Below, one piece after another: positions 23,936 to 39,600 of a DNA stretch of 64,000 nucleotides (the first letter of the stretch is position 1; every line of letters starts with the position of its first letter). The DNA comes from Capitella teleta. Taxonomy: Eukaryota; Annelida; Polychaeta; Capitellidae. Below the pieces are notes generated by a model. The model was not told where the DNA came from. It did not search any database and worked only from the letters and a program-made list of their open reading frames with translations. The stretch is taken from assembly GCA_000328365.1 (NCBI GenBank), contig KB310082.1, positions 23,193 through 87,192 of the forward strand. Reading direction: 5' to 3'. The translations under genes were made by a program, and so were the position numbers.

Positions 23936-26900
23936 CCCCCCTCGTAATTCTAAATTGCTCTCAATGTTTTGCTACGAAAAAAAAACAGAAGTAAAATCGG
24001 AGTTGTTTGGCCATTTTAATATCACGATCATATCGCTGGATACAAAATGGCTGCCATTTGTACACAAAATGTAAGATAGAACGCTAATTTCAAACGAAGA
24101 TTATCAATGTTGCTATATGGATCGGAAATGGTAGTGTTTATCGCAATAAAGAAAATTAGAATATTTATCATAAATTCATCGGGATTAACTATCGCATTTA
24201 AGTGTGTTGAAAAATCGAAGTGAGGGATATAAGATTAGATCGCTTAGTAAAACATGCCTGGCAGGTGCCACATTAGAACATTGTGCTGTGCTGAGTGAGC
24301 ATGGAGGTCTCCCCGCCGTGACCTATGACCCGCGTGAGGCCTTACCGGCAGATCGAACGCGCGACCCTCTGCACGAGTTTTGCGACGCTGGCCAAGGACA
24401 GACAGCTATGACGTCAACTGGGCTGGCGAAGGGCGGAAAATTACATTTTTTGGGTTTTAATAGATATCGGAATCATCTAAAAATATACTGAAATAAGCCT
24501 CTAATACAACTCATAATTGAGCTGAAAGGGTTTTGAAATTTTATGAGAGGTACTCTTCAATAATGACGATAGTGTGGTAATTTCATAGAGTTCGATTTCG
24601 CCTGAACCAATTGCAAATGTCGGTCGAAGAACAGTGCACTTTTAATACGGCGTTTTTCCCTCCCTTTTTTGCATTGAGTCCAGAAAACGGACGCTGATCT
24701 GGTGAACATCTCAGGAAACCTTCAGAGAAGAATGCGTGATGCGCGAGGTCGAGATTAACGCTGCAATTACGAACGTGTTGAGCCAGCAAGGTCTTCGGCT
24801 GAATGGGGAAAAATAAGTGTGCTAAGTTGCGAAGCATGTTACTCAAAAGTGGACATAAACATTCCCCAGGTGACAGTAACTAGCACCAACTCTTCAGAAT
24901 TATCCTTCTTTTTCTTTCAATCATGGAGGGATTATCGACTGCCCATCTTCTAAATGGAAAGTACTTCATTGTGTGCATATGCAAATTATGGGGGTCTATA
25001 CAATCGCAAGCTGCCATTGACAACAATGACCAGTCATCGGTCTTCACTTTCGTCACGGGTCCAACAGAATCTTACAAATTATGACCAAGATATTCTTGAT
25101 CAAGCAGCAAAGGTGAAATGGCCTTTTGGTCACCACTGAGAAGGTTGACGTTTTCTGAGGATCCATTTTTGTGTAACACACATCGACGGAACGTGTTCAC
25201 AAGCAGCGACGCAGAATACGGCGCAGTCTACATGCTTGTACAAAATCATCGGCTGCAGCACGTTCCAAAAGTGCGTTATGATTCTTGATAGCACACAGAC
25301 CCTGTGATCATAACGTCCGTTCGCTCCGAAATGGTCACATCGTTTCATTGGTTTAAAGTAACGATTAGGCGTATTGACATATATCCCCAGATAGGTTCAA
25401 GCAATCCTGTTTTCTGCCTAACAGCGAGTGGTCTACAACTCTGAGCCTGTTGTTCGCCTGTTGAATCATAACTGCCGATGGTTGTGTGCTGGGATAAGGT
25501 TGCTTTGAAGGGCCCTTAAGCCAAGGTGATAAGCCGAACTAATCTAGAACTTAGAAGTACTTTGCTGATAAACACTACCGCGTGGGTAGAACTGTTCCAT
25601 TGGTCGATTTCGCCAGACTCAGAAGTACACCTAGTGCATTGTGCTGCACTCGACCCCAGTGAGGGTATTTCGGGTGCGGGAATTAAGTGCCTGGCTCCTC
25701 TTTTCTTGCGGGGTATTTCGGCGCATGCGGAGGGTTGCGTTTTACGCTGATTGCCCTAATAATTGTATCAATCGTCCTTCGTTATTTTGCCTATTACTCT
25801 GTTCATAATCCTTGAAGCGTTAATCGTGCTTAATTAACAAGATGTACCTTTACGCACAAACAATGCATACTTATCGAAAATTTTGCTCTTTAAAGCTTCA
25901 AATTGGCGAACTTTAAATGAAGCTCCTGCATCAAATTGACCTTTGTGGATTATAGTTACACCCTGGATTTACAGGATTGCGAGGGTGTCACTAAACACGC
26001 GAAATCGGGAAATCATGCTTCAGCTCCCATAATTGCGTAGAATGCCCATTCGTGTTTATGCAAGCGCACTGCACTAGGAAGAAAAAAAAAAAGACACGGT
26101 TGACGGTATTAGAATTATTAAATATACGTTTACTAATGGAAAGTTGAATCCTCTAAGGATCAGTTCCTGCATCGTGAATCGTGCTGCGTCAGCGATACTT
26201 TGATTAAGAAAAAGAGATCTCAGATAATCCTGAATGCAGCGTGGTTCAGGTGGCATAATTCCCAGACATATGAAGAATATGTTGTATTTTATTCCACTAT
26301 AGGCTAAATTCATTGGTTGCACAATGGGGACCTTGCTCCGTGGACACTCAACATAAATCATACACGAGATTCGATTGTTCGGGTCTACATAAGGAGACTA
26401 GCGTTACGACATGTACGAAAAGAACCGCCAACCAAATTTACAAAGTGACAAAATTTTCGTGATTGCATCATATTCAGGCAAACGAATACATGTCTGGCTT
26501 TGGCTGCTCTCAGAATGGCGAGAAAAATAACGTGATTGACCCGGATATCGAGGTGACGTCACAAGGAGAACCTGTGGATTCCCAGTCAGCTCAGTGCTGC
26601 TGATAACAGTGATCGGATCGAGTTTGTCTCGATTAAAATCATAACGTGCTTTGTGACAGTATTCGTATCCTTCATATAATATGGAAGGATCATAACGCTT
26701 GCTCGGAGTCATAATTAATCCCACACAATACTGAGCAACAAAACGTCACAAAAGAAACCTGACAACTCTTTCGATGTTGACTATTTATATGAAGCATTAA
26801 ATCGCTCTATACCACCATGCCTTTTGTCTCTCATGCTCTCAGTCGTCGAATCATCTTCGTGATCATATAGTTATGTCATCGGCTGAAACATTCAGGTGAG

Positions 26901-29681
26901 TTGATCTCTACGTTTCCTCGTGAATGCTGAACAATATTCGCTGATCAGAATTTTGGAACTACCACCCATCGTTCCGTAGAAAGCCCGGAAGTTTGTTTTC
27001 GCATAACTGACCGAGGCGTGTGGTTTATTGGGTTACTGTAAATGTCATCATCGTCAGAACGATGTCTAAATTCTAGACTGCATGGGATCAATATAATTGA
27101 ATATTGTCTCCCAACTCGTATTCCTTCGGGGAGACAGCGTTTAATCCTGCCATTCCCATTCATTGCAGTTTTACCGCTGGCATTTTTCATTTATATTTTT
27201 CTCAAATGGGATATACGGCAGGGAGGTCTCACAGAACGAATCCGCCCTCAAAAACATCGTCAACACACCGGCTTCATCATCCACTGAGACCGCGCATGCG
27301 CCGGAAGTTTATTGTGCTGCCTTGGGAGGCTGAGAGCCAGAGGATTATGCGACCCCTGGTTATTATATACAAAATAAGGTTGCAATCAAGCTCTATTTTG
27401 TTTGATTTCAGCATCCATTTAAAGTCTGTGTAATAATGCTCGACACATTTGCATGAAAACAACCTTCAAGGCTTCAGCCAATTTGGAACTCTCCCGGAAA
27501 GACTTGTTGAATAGTAACAACATGTATACATTTATCTTTGGTGTACCTTCGAGCTCAATCCAAATATTCTGTAATCTCACTCGATACTTGAGAAATACTC
27601 AAAGATAATAAATCAAAACATTATTGAAAGTCAAGTCAGGATTCCCACAAACATTTGATGTGTCAACATTCGGATTGGCGACGGGCGTGCATGAGGGCAC
27701 TTCTTATCGTATACATACAGACTCGTACTCTTAGCTGTGTTATTAGAGTGCCTCCAACAAGCTTCCTCTGTCCCTCCTGAGTCCTCTCATCAAGCTATTA
27801 TGCATGCAGACACCTTGGGAAATAATCTCCCAAGATGCATACGATCTATCGTGATTAAGAATGTTTACATATGGTATAAATCATCGGGAATCATTGCAAT
27901 CCGGTCTTATCAGAAATATTGATTCATTTGGGAACGTTTGGACTCAAGATGGCGGAATAAATGGTCGTTACTCCGGTGATATAACCGATGTGATATCTCC
28001 CATTAACCCTGTCCATTGATTCGCTGACCACTGACCGATGTCCAGCAAGAGCAATCGATGCACGGAGTTAAATAGAATGACGACAAATGTATGATCCGTG
28101 TACAGACCTCTGTATGAGTATAATGAGTATATAATGACGCATGGATACAATGTTGAACTCCACTGTATATTATATAATTGTACGAGGCGCGCGAATGCAT
28201 CAACGTGGCCGATACATCAGACTGTACACTGATAATGATACATATTCCCTCCTTAGCGATAACACACTCGCTCCGACAAATTACTCTACATATTTTTGCC
28301 AAATTGGAAAAACATTGCGGCGAAATTTTTATCAAAATCTACTTTACAGCAGCAGTGTCTGCGCCTCATCATTTATTTTGTGCATATGTTTATTGCAAAT
28401 TGGCGTCATTTTGTAGATTTTTGTACAAATCGAATTTCCATTTAACAACGCCGCAATATGTGTATACACTAGAGATTGATTCGTCCGCCCTTCAGCGCTA
28501 AAATATAATTTGATCACATTTTGAGCTCGTAAATCACGTGGAATCGATTTCGATGCGAAATTAATGACCTCGAATATGCAGGAAAAGAAAATCGTACGCA
28601 GGAACGGGTTGTATTTGCATTTTATTACTCCGTGAATACGAGAAATGATGATTACACAATACTGTCAATGATTTGTAGAATGAAATGAACAAATATTGCT
28701 GTTGAAATGGACATGGTGATATCACATTATTGAAAAAATGATGTAATTGACAATTACATGTATAACAAAATCACTGCAAAGGAAAAAAAAATCAAAATGA
28801 TTCACCGAGGAATGAATTAATCTGGGTGCTCGAGAAAGAAAGAAAACAAAAAACATAAATTATAAATAAATTAGATACATATTAACTCGATTCTGTGGCA
28901 TAAATAGATGACGAATCACTCGTGATTTTTGTTTTAGAATTTTTGTTTTGTTTTCAATAATAACAATTCAAGGGTCAAGGCACGGACCGCTCTCCTTTGG
29001 ATGAAATCACAAAACACATGTATAGTGCGAACGGATAAAGTCACAATCATACCAAGCGGAAGACCTCGCTGAGAATAATTATGAAGTTGGTGGTTCTCGA
29101 TGTGTGGGCGACGAAGAAGAAACTGAAAGCAGATATTAAAAACGAGTTTGATATAAAATAGATCGCTAAGAGTCAAAAGGGTGGAGACGAGCCAGTATTT
29201 GTCACCATTCCCCAGATGTTGAATTGAGAAGAAAAAAAGCAATTGAATTTGAAAAATGTGTGAAAAGAGGATCTCGGTTCACAGACTGGAAATACGAGCA
29301 CTTAATTGTTGGAGTTTCCAAGAAAGCTGAGATTGGACGAGCGATAGGGAGAAACATCTATTCATCTATGCATAGATATACATGGAGATAGACACAACGC
29401 TTGTAAGCGACGCTAATTACATAACCGCTAATCAACAACTCGAGTGTACAAAAGAGTACAATGCTCTATATCTCAAGCTGTACGGTTGAACACGTAACAG
29501 TCGATTTCGAACATCGTAGCTCCAGCAGCGAACTTTCGCCGATTTCAGCCATCGTAAATCGCGCCGTTTATTTGCTGGTGGAACGTTTTTTGCGCTTATT
29601 TTCCAGTCTGCCAAGGATTGTGCATTCGCTGTCGATCGGTGTGAGATAGCTTCGAGTGATGCTTGCCATGTCATAACTCAC
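23936..29681. other. Intergenic, no gene recognised
   Basis: AT-rich with scattered chance frames. The stretch 24900-25140 has a plus frame with protein-like composition that includes RVQQNLTNYDQDILDQAA, but I cannot link it to a family and saw no supporting splice context. Paired CGTTATGA octamers occur at 25274/25308 (inverted) and 26639/26690 (same orientation). The 3' UTR of the ZNF385-like gene may extend into the right part, because a strong donor lies just past its stop codon. Confidence 0.4.
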
Positions 29682-29691
29682 CTATTCTCCA

Positions 29692-32600
29692 TCAGCTGGC
29701 GCGCCCTTGCGGACTGCGCCTGAAGCTCTTGGACATGGAGTCTTCGGGGGAAGCTGATGAAACTGCACCGACGAGGTTATCGTAAACGACTTGCGAGATC
29801 GGATCAAGCTTCTGCGGTGCACTCAGAGCTTGGCGTTGCTGGGCGTACTGGTCAAGGGGCGAATCGTGGCCCCCGGGCACTGTCTGCAGGGATAACGCCT
29901 CGTATACTGTGCTGGCGTACGGCTGTTGCTGTTGTGTGATGTCATAATGCATGGCGCTCATGCTGTACTTGAGGCTGCTCTGCTGTTGCTGAGAGTACAA
30001 AGCATTTAAGTACTCCGCGCTGTTGTCCATCGCTATGCCAGTAGACGAGTACATGGGCTGCAGCATCCGCATGTTGTAGGAGGCCTGTAGCTGCTGTTGC
30101 GGCTGGTCCTGCGGCTGCGGTTGCAGATACAAGTGAGGTGACGTGTGCAGACTAGATGCGATGGACGGTGAGCGATATTGCGGCATGAGGAACGACGGTT
30201 GTGCAGCTGCAGCTGCCATTTTTGCAGCTGACATCTGATAGGCAGCTTGCTGGGGCAGACCTAGGAGACTGGAACGCGTGACTGAAGCGACGCTGGAAGA
30301 TACAAGAGACCTCGAGGGGAAGACCCGGGAGGAGGGCGCAGGGGGAGGAAGAGGAGCAACTGGAGGAGAGGGAGTGGGTTGAGAGGAGGGTGTGGCGTTA
30401 CCCTCATCAAGGGCACTTTCAGTCTGAGGCTCCTCTGTGAGCACCTCTTGCTCCACCTCCTCCTCCTCCACCTCCTTCTCCACTTCTTCCTTAAGCACTG
30501 CTTCTATCTCCTCATTCCTCTCCACCTCCCCAACCTCCTCCTTTGGTTCATTCTGGTCCGTGACGTCATCAGAGGAGCCAACATCCTCTTCCTCCGTTTC
30601 GTCGTCCTTGTTCACGGCATCCGGATTATCCTTGACACTCTCTTCGTTTGTCGTACATGATTCGGCGTCGTCTGACTCGTGTGTTGATGTCGATGAATCC
30701 TGACGTCGTCGCTTCGTCGACGCTGCGTCGCCATCTTCGTTATCATCGCCTTCCGACACAGATCGCTTTTTACCTGCGAATATAAGAAGAAAGAGAAGGG
30801 AATAAATGACTTGAAAACTCCACACCAAATCTCTCATCAACGTAAGCTCATATCGTAACCATGGGAACATGTTATGATCGATGTTTCTTTTACGGCTCCC
30901 GGGCATTCGTAGAATCCAGCTTCCACTGCTATCACCGTCGGAGCCATAAACGCCGTAAACCCCGGCGTCCTAACCGCTTCCATCTGTCAGAGGGCGACGT
31001 AAAACAGGGTCGAAACTCACAAACGGACACACGGATTGTCAATGTCAGCGAGATAACCCTTCGATACAAACACATTTTCTATTGCTGATCGGAGCAGCGT
31101 GGGAACGCCATGTATCTAATGCTTCTAAGCATTTCCACGAAATGGGGCATCGTATAGGTCAGAGGTCATATCATTTGCCCTGAAAGCTCTTTGAGAAAGG
31201 AAAGCGTCGGGCGGTGATAGTATGGAAGGAGACGTTCCATGTTTTGCTCCTGATGAGGTCTAAGAGAGCTGATAAGGCAGAGTTGAAAGAAGGGGAGTTC
31301 AATCAGCGAAATAGAATGCATGCAGAGATGTAGTGTAGGATGCGAACGGGTTTTATCGGAGCCGTGACCTCGGCAACATGTGCATCGCTTTTACGAGTGC
31401 AGCGTCGGTTTGCTTCAAGTTAAGAAGATCACGCGGTCCAATCCGCGCTGATGACCTTCGTGTTGTTGCAGGGAGAGCGCTCATTCACACCGCAAACACT
31501 GGTCGCTGGTTGCGCAAACATGGCTAAACATGGGACTGCGAGGGGGTCGAAGCAGGGGGAAGACTTGCCCATAAGGACACATGTTCATTTCGACATTATC
31601 AGAGAACGGGATGGCTGCGCTGCCTTGGCTCCAATTCAATCGGTTATCGTTGGATCGGAAGACCTTCTGGCTCTCCGTTGGGGGCGAATAGCAAACGATG
31701 ATGAATGGAGACATCGGATGCCTTGTTCTCCGGAATCTGACGCAAAGCTGCTAGCCTGCTATGCAAGGGGTCATGACCTCGTCAGGACAACATGCATAAT
31801 GTATAGATACTGCACCGCAATCTGCGCAGCGACGTCAAGCAATTAAGACCCTTGCTGTGCATTAAGACGCCGAGGGAACGTCAATCGGCAGAGAGCGAGG
31901 AGAGGGGTTTTTGCCGATTGCAAATTGAATTACTCGTGCATTAGCGAGGATGCATCGCCGCGCCCACCCACCTGTCCTTCCCAGCAGCATTCAGAAGTAG
32001 AAGATGCAAAGAAGAAGAGCTAGGTGCTCGCGAGCAGAAGAAAAAACACCAATTACTTCACACAATCGACAAAAGGCGCCAGAGCAACACAGCGACATCG
32101 ATCAAGCCAGTCTCCAAAGAGCGGTGATCACAGAGACTCATGATCGGATGCCTGCCGAGCCAAGCAGGCCATTCAATAAGTGATGACGGACGTGCGCCAC
32201 CGTCGCGATGCACTAACCCTACGCAGTGTGCAGTTCTCGGAAGCTGCTGCTGCCACCTCATTTTGTCGACCGGAGATAGCATAATGGACAACACAGCTGG
32301 CTACAATGGACAAAGTAATATACTCAGGATATAATATATATTAATGTTGTTTTCTTTCTGCGCCGCATGAGTCCCGAGCGTCCACAATCGTTGCATCCCG
32401 ATGACGCTGCAGTGCCATTGAGTGGTGTAATGGGGCGAACAGCCAATCAGTCGCAGTGGCATTGGCTTAATGTTCAGAGGCCTTGCAGTCGACATTGACT
32501 CAGCTCTTGGTCTCGTGGCAATTCAGCGAGTAGCTCATCAGAGAAGCGAGGGATTAGGCTCCGTGTATATAATTAGTTCTAAGACGACGCACGAGAAAAC

Positions 32601-35600
32601 AAGTCGCACGTTAGAGATCATCTGATGCGGCAGAGAGAGATGCTGCTCATCATCTCACCTCCGTGACTGACAGGTAAACACGCCAGTCGATTTATGAGGC
32701 TTGCAGTGATCGGGTGGCGTACTCAATGAGGTCTTTATGGTTAATGCCAACCGCAAACCATTGTGTGAGATGATTTAATTGCACGATTTCTCGTACGCGG
32801 CGGTATAACTAGAGCTTGCATCAAAGCGAGGAGGTTGTCATTGATGAGTACGCTGCAGACGGCGTTAATGAAGAGGGTTGCGAGACGAGGGCCAATTGCC
32901 CCCGGGCCAGAGCTACATGATCTGAGGATGGGGCAGCAGTCCTCACACTCGCTACCAATTTACATAATTCCCTGCATTCCTTCGCTGCAGCCGACGGAGT
33001 TGATTTCAGTCCACGGATGCTAATGCTTGAGCCGTGGCATGACCTGGAAACATAAGCACGCCCGGACTGCCCGCAAGGGGTCGCTGCGGATCACCGGAAA
33101 CAGGGAGCGACTCCTCGCGGACACCGCTTGACACCTCTGCGGATCGCGTCGCGCACTTCGCGGATCCGCCGTCCGCGTATCGATCGAGACATTTGCCCGG
33201 ATAAACACGCGGTCTCACAAAGTGAAAATATCCGCGACATCTACACCCGGAGCACGGAGCGGGCACGAGCGCGAAATGGATGAAGGGCCGACAGGAGACC
33301 AGATGACCATGCGGTGTCTGTATATATAATATGGGAGGAGGGGGGTGGTTGCGAATGAGGTCAACGTAAAAATGGGGGGGGGGGGGGGTCTAGCGCTGCA
33401 TGCGGCTGTCTGTAAATGGGGGGAACAACTTATCGTTTCTGGGAATACTCTGTACAAATTGGCAAAGACAACATCTAGGAAGGGATGNNNNNNNNNNNNN
33501 NNNNNNNNNNNNNNNNNNNNNNNNNNNNNNNNNNNNNNNNNNNNNNNNNNNNNNNNNNNNNNNNNNNNNNNNNNNNNNNNNNNNNNNNNGGCCACTTCAA
33601 CTAGATCTCAGGTCGCTCGGTACGATCGCTCGTCACGTGACACCGACCTCCCAGGAAGTATGAACGGAAAGTGAGTTCGTCCGGTTTACTGAATTCGGAG
33701 GTTGATTATTCGCGGGGTCACGTGATGAGGAGAAGGGGGGAGGTTCAAAGGAAAGAAGCGTCATGTAGGTCACAAACATCATATCAATTAGCATATGAAA
33801 TGTGCATCATTAGCAATTCTAATTTTCGCTAGTTTGTCCAATACGCCCGCCTAATTAGCATAGCAAGCATGCATACCTGTCATTATGTATAGAGGAAACG
33901 CTCCTTTTGAAATTATGCATTCTGCACACAATCAAATCGTGCCTGGCAAAATAGATATTTTTTTGTTTAATCGTTTAGCAAAATATCACCAAAATGACTT
34001 CGTAATCGCCGTTTATTTTCGCTCGTTTGCTGTCATTTTGAGCGCAGAGATTTCTCCGTATTAATGATGAGCATATGAACTGGTGGATATTATTTTTTTC
34101 CGCGCCACCCTGTGGCGGAAATGCAATATTTTTGTGTTCACTGAAGCACGGGTCTTCTTCATTTAGAACGTGTTCAGAATTTCTAAGTCTGTGATAAATG
34201 ACCAGCACTGATGTGTTTATGACCCTATATAGTCCAATATCCATTGTGCCACGTGGTTTTAATACGCGCTCAGGTATTTTGATGGAGATTCAAAAGTGAC
34301 ATCATCAATTTAAAGTCGTCAGTTGTGCGAGCGGTTTTTTTCTTGGAACTTGTGGGCTTATTGAAGACCGAAAAGACGTCTTCGTTACCTGCTTCTGTAG
34401 TTTTTCTTTTTCCACCTGAACGAAGCATGAATTATGCAGAAGAGAAGCTAATGTTTGCACCGTAGTCGCAGAGCACAACACAGCAAATTGATACAGAAAA
34501 GAAGCTGCGCCTACAAGGACGAAGCGGATTATGCGTCTCTACGGTAGTACTGTATACAAAAGGCAGGGAAAACGCAAACCAGGAAGGACATTAAACCAGT
34601 GGCAACCTGCAACCCTGACCTGTGTAGCCGAGTGCAAAGCTATTAGATTATTCTGTTTTATTCACAACATCTCGACTTCCAAACAGATCACGACTTTGAA
34701 TTGCTCCGATGAGACCAGTGAAGGTTAGCTTGGAGCGATGTTCGTTCAGCGCTGCATAACACAATATGATACACACACTTCCATGCTAACCCACTTAGCT
34801 TGCAAAAGGGTGCTGAAAGTGTAAGCCATCCGAACGCGACAACGAAGTTAACGCCAGGTCACGCAGACCATGGCAGACACGTCTAACCTCCCCATCCCCC
34901 AGTCCTATATTGCAGTCCCTTATGAGTTATAACATTACGCAGATAATGTGATCATTAGGAAGAATACTCAGGTGATAATGCAAACGTATAACCCGAGTAT
35001 TTTCTCATGGGGATCATCTAGATGTCAGGGGATGTGTGTACCTGTTTTGGGGGAGTCCGCCCCCTCTCCAGCACTGTCCTCCTTGTCCTGACCAGAGGCT
35101 TGGCGAACTTTCTTCAAATGGTTCTTGCCACTGTAGTGCTGCTGTGCTTGCTGTTCGGAATTGAGGGTAATGTTGCATGTTTCACATTTGACTGCTTTGT
35201 TCTGACGAGGCCCACTCATTCTCGGTCGGAACTGGAATTGAGAAAAGAGGAGTACATTCAGAGAGGAACTTGAGACTGAATTGCAGATGTTGATCTACGG
35301 ATCAGAGAAGGATCAAAGATAGCAGACACTTCATCAAAACGATCGATGAATACTGCACGCAAGAGTCGCTCTTGAAGGTTGTCAGTGCTCACATCAGACA
35401 TGCGCAGCGCAAACACTCGCGTTGTTGCTCTCCTTTGGCGCATTGCAGGCCGTTCATCTGCGCAGCTTCGCGTGACGCCAGCATTTAACCCGGGCGTTTA
35501 CCCTTCACGTGCATACGTGCTCGGGAAACCACGTTGCAGACGGCCTCGTGGATCACGGGGCATGAGGGCGATGCAGTCCGATCCCCGAAAGACAGATTAC

Positions 35601-36637
35601 GCATATTTTGTTCGGCTGCACACGAACTGACGGCGACCCAAGGGAAGATATACAGAGCAGCCTTATAAAGAGAGATATAAAAGTCAGGAGAGGGGAATGT
35701 ATATGACGCCCAATATGCAATACGGTATATGTATAGCATAGGGCACAGAACATTACGTCATCAAATGTATACATTGTATGGTATACATCAAAACGCAGGT
35801 TGATACGCGCTTGAGCAGGCACACCGGCTAAAACAAACATCAAAGTAAAATGATACCTGCTCTCAACTCGGAACTGCCAATATTATTACATGAAGTGGAG
35901 CAGCAGACATCGAATGCAGAAGATCTTTGCAAACAGACAACGGTGTCGTCTACAAAGAGGATAGCAGCGCACTGATCGGATCACAGAGACTTCTTGGTCG
36001 ACCACGGTGGCCTCGCAGTGCGCAGCTGTTTTTGCCCAGAACCCAATGCAATGAAATCCGAAGCAGCATTGTCTTGGTGCGAAGGAGGCCCTGAGATGGC
36101 TTGTGGCAGATAAGACTCGCAAGGAAATTGCCCGACAAACGAAGGCGACAGACGCAAGAGAAATAAAGGACGCAAGAGATAGGAATTTTACACGAGGCAC
36201 GATGAATGGGAGGACGGAATGGCGATCGCTGTCGTAATGGCAGCTATAGAGGGGCTTCTCTTTTCTCCCCACCCTCCTTCTCGCCAGGTTTTTTTCGGTA
36301 GAAAGGAGCGCGCTTAGATGGGTTGGGGGCTGTTTGTGTATAATGCAAGGTAACCTCAAAATGGAAACACGCAAAACAGAGAGAACAGCTTAATCGTTAT
36401 TTATCGGCTAAGCAGAAAGATGAAGCAGATGTTTGAGACGAGAAGTGCTGCTTTGGGCAGACATATCCGCTACTGTTCTAATATTATAGTGACGTCATAT
36501 CACGCCTAAACCCATTTCAATTAATTATACAGTGATGGTGCGGGAATTGAGTGCTTTTTATGTGTCATATTTATATGGTACCATGTAGCCGGTTGATCAA
36601 TTATTGACAACCTATATTGCTCGCAGACGGAATGGGG

Positions 36638-36668
<31 letters not shown>

Positions 36669-39600
36669 CACACACATCCGACTCGGTTTAATCTCTCAGT
36701 CAATGGGTGTACAGGATGACCGGATACGATGAGGGAAAATTGCTCTCATATTGTGACTGTATATGACACTATGAATTGCAGCTACAGTCGACCTCAAGCA
36801 GGATGCAGTTCAGGGGTCAGAGTTCAATCTCGAATGCCAGTGGAACGAGAAGCACTAACTCTGTTGACAGCTTTGGATATTGCTTTCATGACGCAGAGTG
36901 TTGGACAAACAGAGCGAGAGGTAGAAATGAGAAAAGCAGAGATGGCTGAGCATTCATAATCGTGCACCTGTACAGGGTTCGAGAATACTCCCGCAGAACA
37001 ACGTCACGTGGGCTGAAAATGCTATTGCCGACCTTCGAATGGTGATTTGGAAGAGGAATATAATAATAAAAAAACAAAAAAACATAAAAAGTGAAAGAGA
37101 GTATAAGCGTGTAATATTATAGTAGGTTTGATTCCATAGTATAGTTATCATTGCAATGCAAATGTAATGCACTGATACAAAATGCTCATTATAAAATAGT
37201 ATTGAATACACATATAATAAACCTAACGATAAATCACATTAATTGATGCTAAATATATACATTAATTAGGAGAGGAGGCAGATGGCTGACATCTGTCAGA
37301 GTGGTCACTAGAATTCGCCAATTAGTTTTGAATACCAACCAAAAAATACCCACACAAAATAGCGCGTAGTAGATCACGGATACCCGTGAGAAGACTACGG
37401 TACTTATAGGAAGCAGACGCTCTTAAAATAGTATCGATAATATGCCCCTAACATAGCGGTAAAAACCGCATACATGTATATCTGAGATCATAATTCGCAA
37501 ACAATAGCTGAGATCATATGCGCGGCACGGCGCACACACACAAGCTACGTCATCTTAATTTAAACGAGTCCAGAAACGTGAAACCGTAATGTTGCATTCG
37601 TAAGTCATTTCCTGGTGGCGCGCTTTGTTGATCGAAATGAATTGCGTAAAATCTAGCGTAGTCAGTTTTGTTCGTATGAAATATGCATTGCATATAAACA
37701 TCAGTTCTAGAAAGTCCACGTTTGCACCCTCGTGTGAGAGGCTCTATTAGATCCCGTGCGTATGATGAGGCGCGCATGGATCGAAGCGAACACGGATTCC
37801 GCTGATGAGAACAGGAAGGAAGCAGAGCAGTTGTGAATGGAGCGGAGGTCGTGATGCGAATGCCGCGCATTCCGACTTTAATCGCATTCAGATTGTTATC
37901 CAACACACGTAGATAAGATACAAGAATACGTCGATCTCCCTGCTTCTGTCGGCTGCTGCTGCCGCTGACGGCTGCAATCACCCCCCCCCCCCCCCCCCCC
38001 TCTCTCTCTCTCTCTGACGCGCTCACTTTCGCGTTAAGCGCTTTCATTAGGCGGTTGAATGTGATCGCGTTGATTTGCGGAGGATCTCACCGGCGAAGAT
38101 GCTTGGTATTCAAAGATCAGCTGGAGATGAGGATGGGGGAAGTGAGGAAGGGGCTGGGGTGCTCAGAAGGACAGAAGGAGGAAGGAGCCTCTTGCTAAGA
38201 GCACGTGGCGGGAAGCACTTCCTCCTCCTCCTCCCGGGCAGCGGGTGTAAACGAACAATATGCAAGATTTGCATTGGGGGGCGTTCAGATGCAAATGCAT
38301 CCCACGAAGGCAGGCGGCGATGAGCCATATAATATACATGACAACAAAGTGATGGATCCGAGGGCGATGTATTTTGCGGTCAACCAACTGATTACTTTGC
38401 CAGCATTGCACCCGAGGCAAAAACGGGTTGCTGCTGCTATGCAATATAAAGCCAACAGGAACGGCTTATGTACACAAAGTGCATATAATATATGATTACA
38501 AATTGAATTATGCACCAGCGGCTATCTCAGACGGGCGCCTGGATTTTCTGCTCTCTATTAAATCAAATGTAAACTAGATACCGCGTGGGGGTGCTCAGCA
38601 GAGAGACAGCCCGCCGGCACGCCATAAGTATCCCTCATAACTCAATCCTTTCACCTGCTAAATACCGCAAATGAGCGTTAATAAATTTCGCTTTTGTATC
38701 GGTAGAAACTGGGCCCTGAGCACAGCTTTTGAAGCTAAAAGAACCTGCAACTTCGCTGGGTTTTATACCGACGCCATGAAGAGAAGAAGTCAGGGAGAGG
38801 ACCGGTTGATGCTGGTTGTTGGTGACTTTCGCCAAGACATCTCTGACAAAGAATCCAAAGGCGATTAATCAATTCACCGTGTGACGTCACACGAGACTTT
38901 CGAGGTCAGCGTAAGAAGAGAATTCAGAAAGGAGGGGCACCGGGATGGAGAAGAGCATGAATCGATCGGCAATTAGATTAGATCATGATTGATAGGTAAT
39001 TATGAGGAGTCCTCCAACGTCCAGGATCGGCCCACAGCAGGGCGCACACTGCCACTACAATCGTGATATACATATACAATACACGAACGAGTCATGCACG
39101 ACTTGGTGACGTTGGCGAGCAGTGTCATGGAAGGTGTACGTCGATACAGCAAGCGTAGCCAGCCAATCAGATAGCAGCAATTAGGAATCCATTAGACTCC
39201 ACGCGTAGCCTCGCTATCGTTCATAATTAATACACCCGACCGAATGTTGCCCTGCACAATAAACGCTATTAGAGGTACAGCGGTGATGCACTGCCAATAA
39301 TATGAATGCAAACCATATGAAATATTGACGTAGATCATTTCCATGATGGAATTCGCATGATCAGTGTGCTGGTTAGTTTGCTCTAAGCAGGCAACAGGGC
39401 AATCACGGACATCACCTCTGCGTGATGTTGTTATTAGGTTAAAGAGACCGAGATCGGGTGTCGCTTTGAGCGAAGGGCAAGAAGCAGTAGCGTTGAATAG
39501 AGACACCTCGAAACTGCAGTCGCGCTTTTTCCCCGGTTGCATTGTCAGTCTGGTAAGTCTATGCATTCAGCCCAGAGGAGGAAAAAAGGCGTTTGCCGTC

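Noticed and set aside
24950-25140. Protein-like plus-strand frame containing RVQQNLTNYDQDILDQ
   Set aside because: Composition looks plausible but I could match it to no family and saw no clear exon borders, so it is not listed as a gene.
31451-31846. 131-codon plus-strand open frame
   Set aside because: GC-rich intronic DNA where long frames arise by chance; no domain and no conserved pattern.
35886-36374. 162-codon minus-strand open frame in an intron
   Set aside because: No recognisable motif, other open frames in the same stretch, and it lies wholly inside an intron of a well-supported gene.
37550-38047. 165-codon minus-strand open frame
   Set aside because: Its start is made by the C(20)-(TC)n repeat, giving Gly and Glu/Arg runs; the rest has no family signature.
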